Shown here: positions 38,176-39,428 of the stretch, piece after piece | Position numbering within the stretch: position 1 is the first letter of the stretch | Layout of the letters: each line of letters begins with the position of its first letter | Source: a virus | Strand: one strand, 5' to 3' | IMG/VR virus record: IMGVR_UViG_3300037541_000699 | Coordinates: 1-39,428 of that record | Length of the DNA: 39,428 nucleotides | Position numbers and translations under genes: made by a program | The notes under the pieces: model-generated | The model's database searches: none | What the model was told of the DNA's origin: nothing | What the model saw: the letters and a program-made list of their open reading frames with translations, nothing else

Positions 38176-39428
38176 TCAAAGCATCCCACCAGCACGGAGG
38201 AGCTGATAGTCGATACAGGTGTATTTGGAGCAGTCGCCGAAGTGGTCGTGGGGGACGCGTTGCCATTCGCCGTCGGCGTCGCGTTTTTGGCCGGTGTGTC
38301 CGAGTTTGACTTCGGGGTCGGCATCGGTGGGGAGGTGGAAGGCTCCGTCGATGCGCTTCATCATGCGATTGGCGTAGAGCATGTTTTTGATCTCGCGGTC
38401 GTTGAAGACGAGGAGGGACATCTGCGGACGAGTGGCGACGCGGGTTTCGTGGAGTTGACCGTGTTTGGCATCGGAGCCTTTGACGGGGATGAAGAAGCCT
38501 TTGGAGGCGGCGCAGACGTCGAGTTGATCGTCCTGCTGCCATCCGGTGTCGAGGTAGCCGCGGACGGGGAAGATTTTCTCGCCGGTGCCTTCGACGATGA
38601 TGTGGCGGGCTTTCAGGAAGTCGGTGGCGAGGAGGTCTTTGGAGGAGACGACGGTGCCCCAATCGCAGACCCAGACGCCGCCGTCGTGGGCGAGGGCGGT
38701 GAGTTCCCAATGGGTGGTGGCTTCGCCGGGGTCGGCATTGAGTAGGAGCCGGAGGGGCTTGAATGGTAAGGTGCCGCGTCGATACAAGGGGCGGCCGTTT
38801 TTGCCTTCGGCGATGGCTTTGACCACGTCGTCCATTCTGAGGTTGACGTTGAACTCGGTCCACGGGCGAGCCAGGCGGCTGTTGTGATAGTCCTGCAAGC
38901 CGAACATGTCCTTGAGTGAATCGAGGAAGTCCCAGGCCATCGTGCCGAAGCTCTTGGTGGGGGAGTAAAACGAGGGCAGGATGAAGGTGCGGCGGTTTTT
39001 GGCGGCGAGTAAGTTGTGGCGCTTTTCAAGACAGCCTTCGACCATGGCTTGCTTGTGGAGTTCGGTGATCTCGCAGCCGTTGTGCGGGCAGATGTAGCGC
39101 ACGGATTCGCGGACGCGGGTCTCGTCCCATTGTCCGGAGGCTTCACGGGCGTCTTTGTCCCAGGTGAGCGATTTGTAATCGCTGGGCAGTGTGAGTCTGA
39201 GGTGGGTGTTGTAGTCTTCGACATCTTCGGGCCGTCCGATGAAGTCGAGGTAGAACCAGCCGTGGCAGTGCGGGCACTCGGTGTAGAAATGGGTCTGGTC
39301 TCCGGCGAGGATGTATTTCCAGAAGGGGTGCGTGGGGCTGTTTGGCGTGCTGCTGTAATAGTGGAACTCGAGAGCACCGAAGCCGTCGGTGCGTTTCGCG
39401 ATGAGATGGAATGGGTGGGCCTCGGGGG
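38176..39428 (-). CDS. terL: Phage terminase large subunit, GpA family (copy A, 5' end beyond window)
   Basis: The C-terminal 416 residues or so of a GpA-type large terminase; the 5' end lies beyond the right edge. Over the C-terminal 308 residues I count ten substitutions against copy B (for example CLEKRHNL for CTEKRHNT, EFNV for EYNV, PVRG for PGRG), about 97 percent identity, with many silent changes too. It retains the zinc CPHNGC and NADPG nuclease-type motifs. It heads the structural genes of this window; copy B belongs to the far end. Confidence 0.92.
   Translation of the reverse strand, partial: PEAHPFHLIAKRTDGFGALEFHYYSSTPNSPTHPFWKYILAGDQTHFYTECPHCHGWFYLDFIGRPEDVEDYNTHLRLTLPSDYKSLTWDKDAREASGQWDETRVRESVRYICPHNGCEITELHKQAMVEGCLEKRHNLLAAKNRRTFILPSFYSPTKSFGTMAWDFLDSLKDMFGLQDYHNSRLARPWTEFNVNLRMDDVVKAIAEGKNGRPLYRRGTLPFKPLRLLLNADPGEATTHWELTALAHDGGVWVCDWGTVVSSKDLLATDFLKARHIIVEGTGEKIFPVRGYLDTGWQQDDQLDVCAASKGFFIPVKGSDAKHGQLHETRVATRPQMSLLVFNDREIKNMLYANRMMKRIDGAFHLPTDADPEVKLGHTGQKRDADGEWQRVPHDHFGDCSKYTCIDYQLLRAGGML

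Noticed and set aside
1-39428. Simple terminal redundancy from assembling one circular phage genome
   Set aside because: The two terminase copies differ by many silent and about ten amino-acid changes over the compared part, too many for one molecule, although strain mixture is not excluded.

Overview
The window is almost entirely temperate bacteriophage DNA of a tailed, probably siphovirus-like phage. It is GC-rich and strongly strand-biased: nearly every gene lies on the minus strand, many with 4-base ATGA stop/start overlaps. The host is not visible directly. The GC content, the scarcity of Shine-Dalgarno sequences, the heptanucleotide repeats and the type of replication protein suggest a member of the PVC group such as Verrucomicrobia; this is an inference of low to moderate confidence.

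Read in the direction of transcription (right to left), the layout is as follows. Large terminase copy A runs off the right edge (39428-38176). A small accessory module follows (38008-37569), then a connector-sized gene, portal, ClpP-like protease/scaffold and a P22-like major capsid protein (37463-33069). Next come head-completion and tail genes with a cytosine-methyltransferase-like insert, a second accessory module (27816-26191), tail assembly chaperones joined by a programmed -1 frameshift (26105-25489), a tape measure (25125-23341) and baseplate/fibre proteins (23337-17474). The lysis region has spanin-like, holin-lipoprotein and amidase genes (17022-15779). An attachment site carrying a tRNA/tmRNA 3' end (15694-15716) and a tyrosine integrase (15567-14323) follow. 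A divergent pair of ribbon-helix-helix regulators (13176 and 13264) separates a three-gene plus-strand lysogeny module (13264-14260) from an early/replication operon (12949-4557) encoding HTH proteins, a ParB-like protein, a primase-like protein and a helicase-like ATPase. After a 610-base non-coding region with GAGGGT repeats come small terminase, a ParB-methyltransferase fusion and a second complete large terminase, copy B (2056-5).

The two terminase genes are about 97 percent identical over the compared C-terminal 308 residues and lie 38.17 kb apart, about one phage genome. The simplest reading is two related prophages in tandem with their junction at the att site near 15.7 kb: copy A and the structural/lysis genes belong to one phage, and integrase through copy B to the next. 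A circular genome assembled with strain variation is the main alternative.

The main unusual features are these. A one-orientation motif TGTCAA (TTTGACA on the coding strand) sits just upstream of many late-gene starts and is not seen in the early region. A canonical G-GGA-AAC slippery site abuts a stop codon in the tail chaperone gene. Heptanucleotide arrays fill gene junctions and even enter coding sequence. Two accessory modules share boundary sequences. The plus-strand module encodes an RHH regulator, an eight-cysteine 57-residue protein and a zinc-ribbon membrane protein. One gene fuses a holin-like part to a lipoprotein signal.
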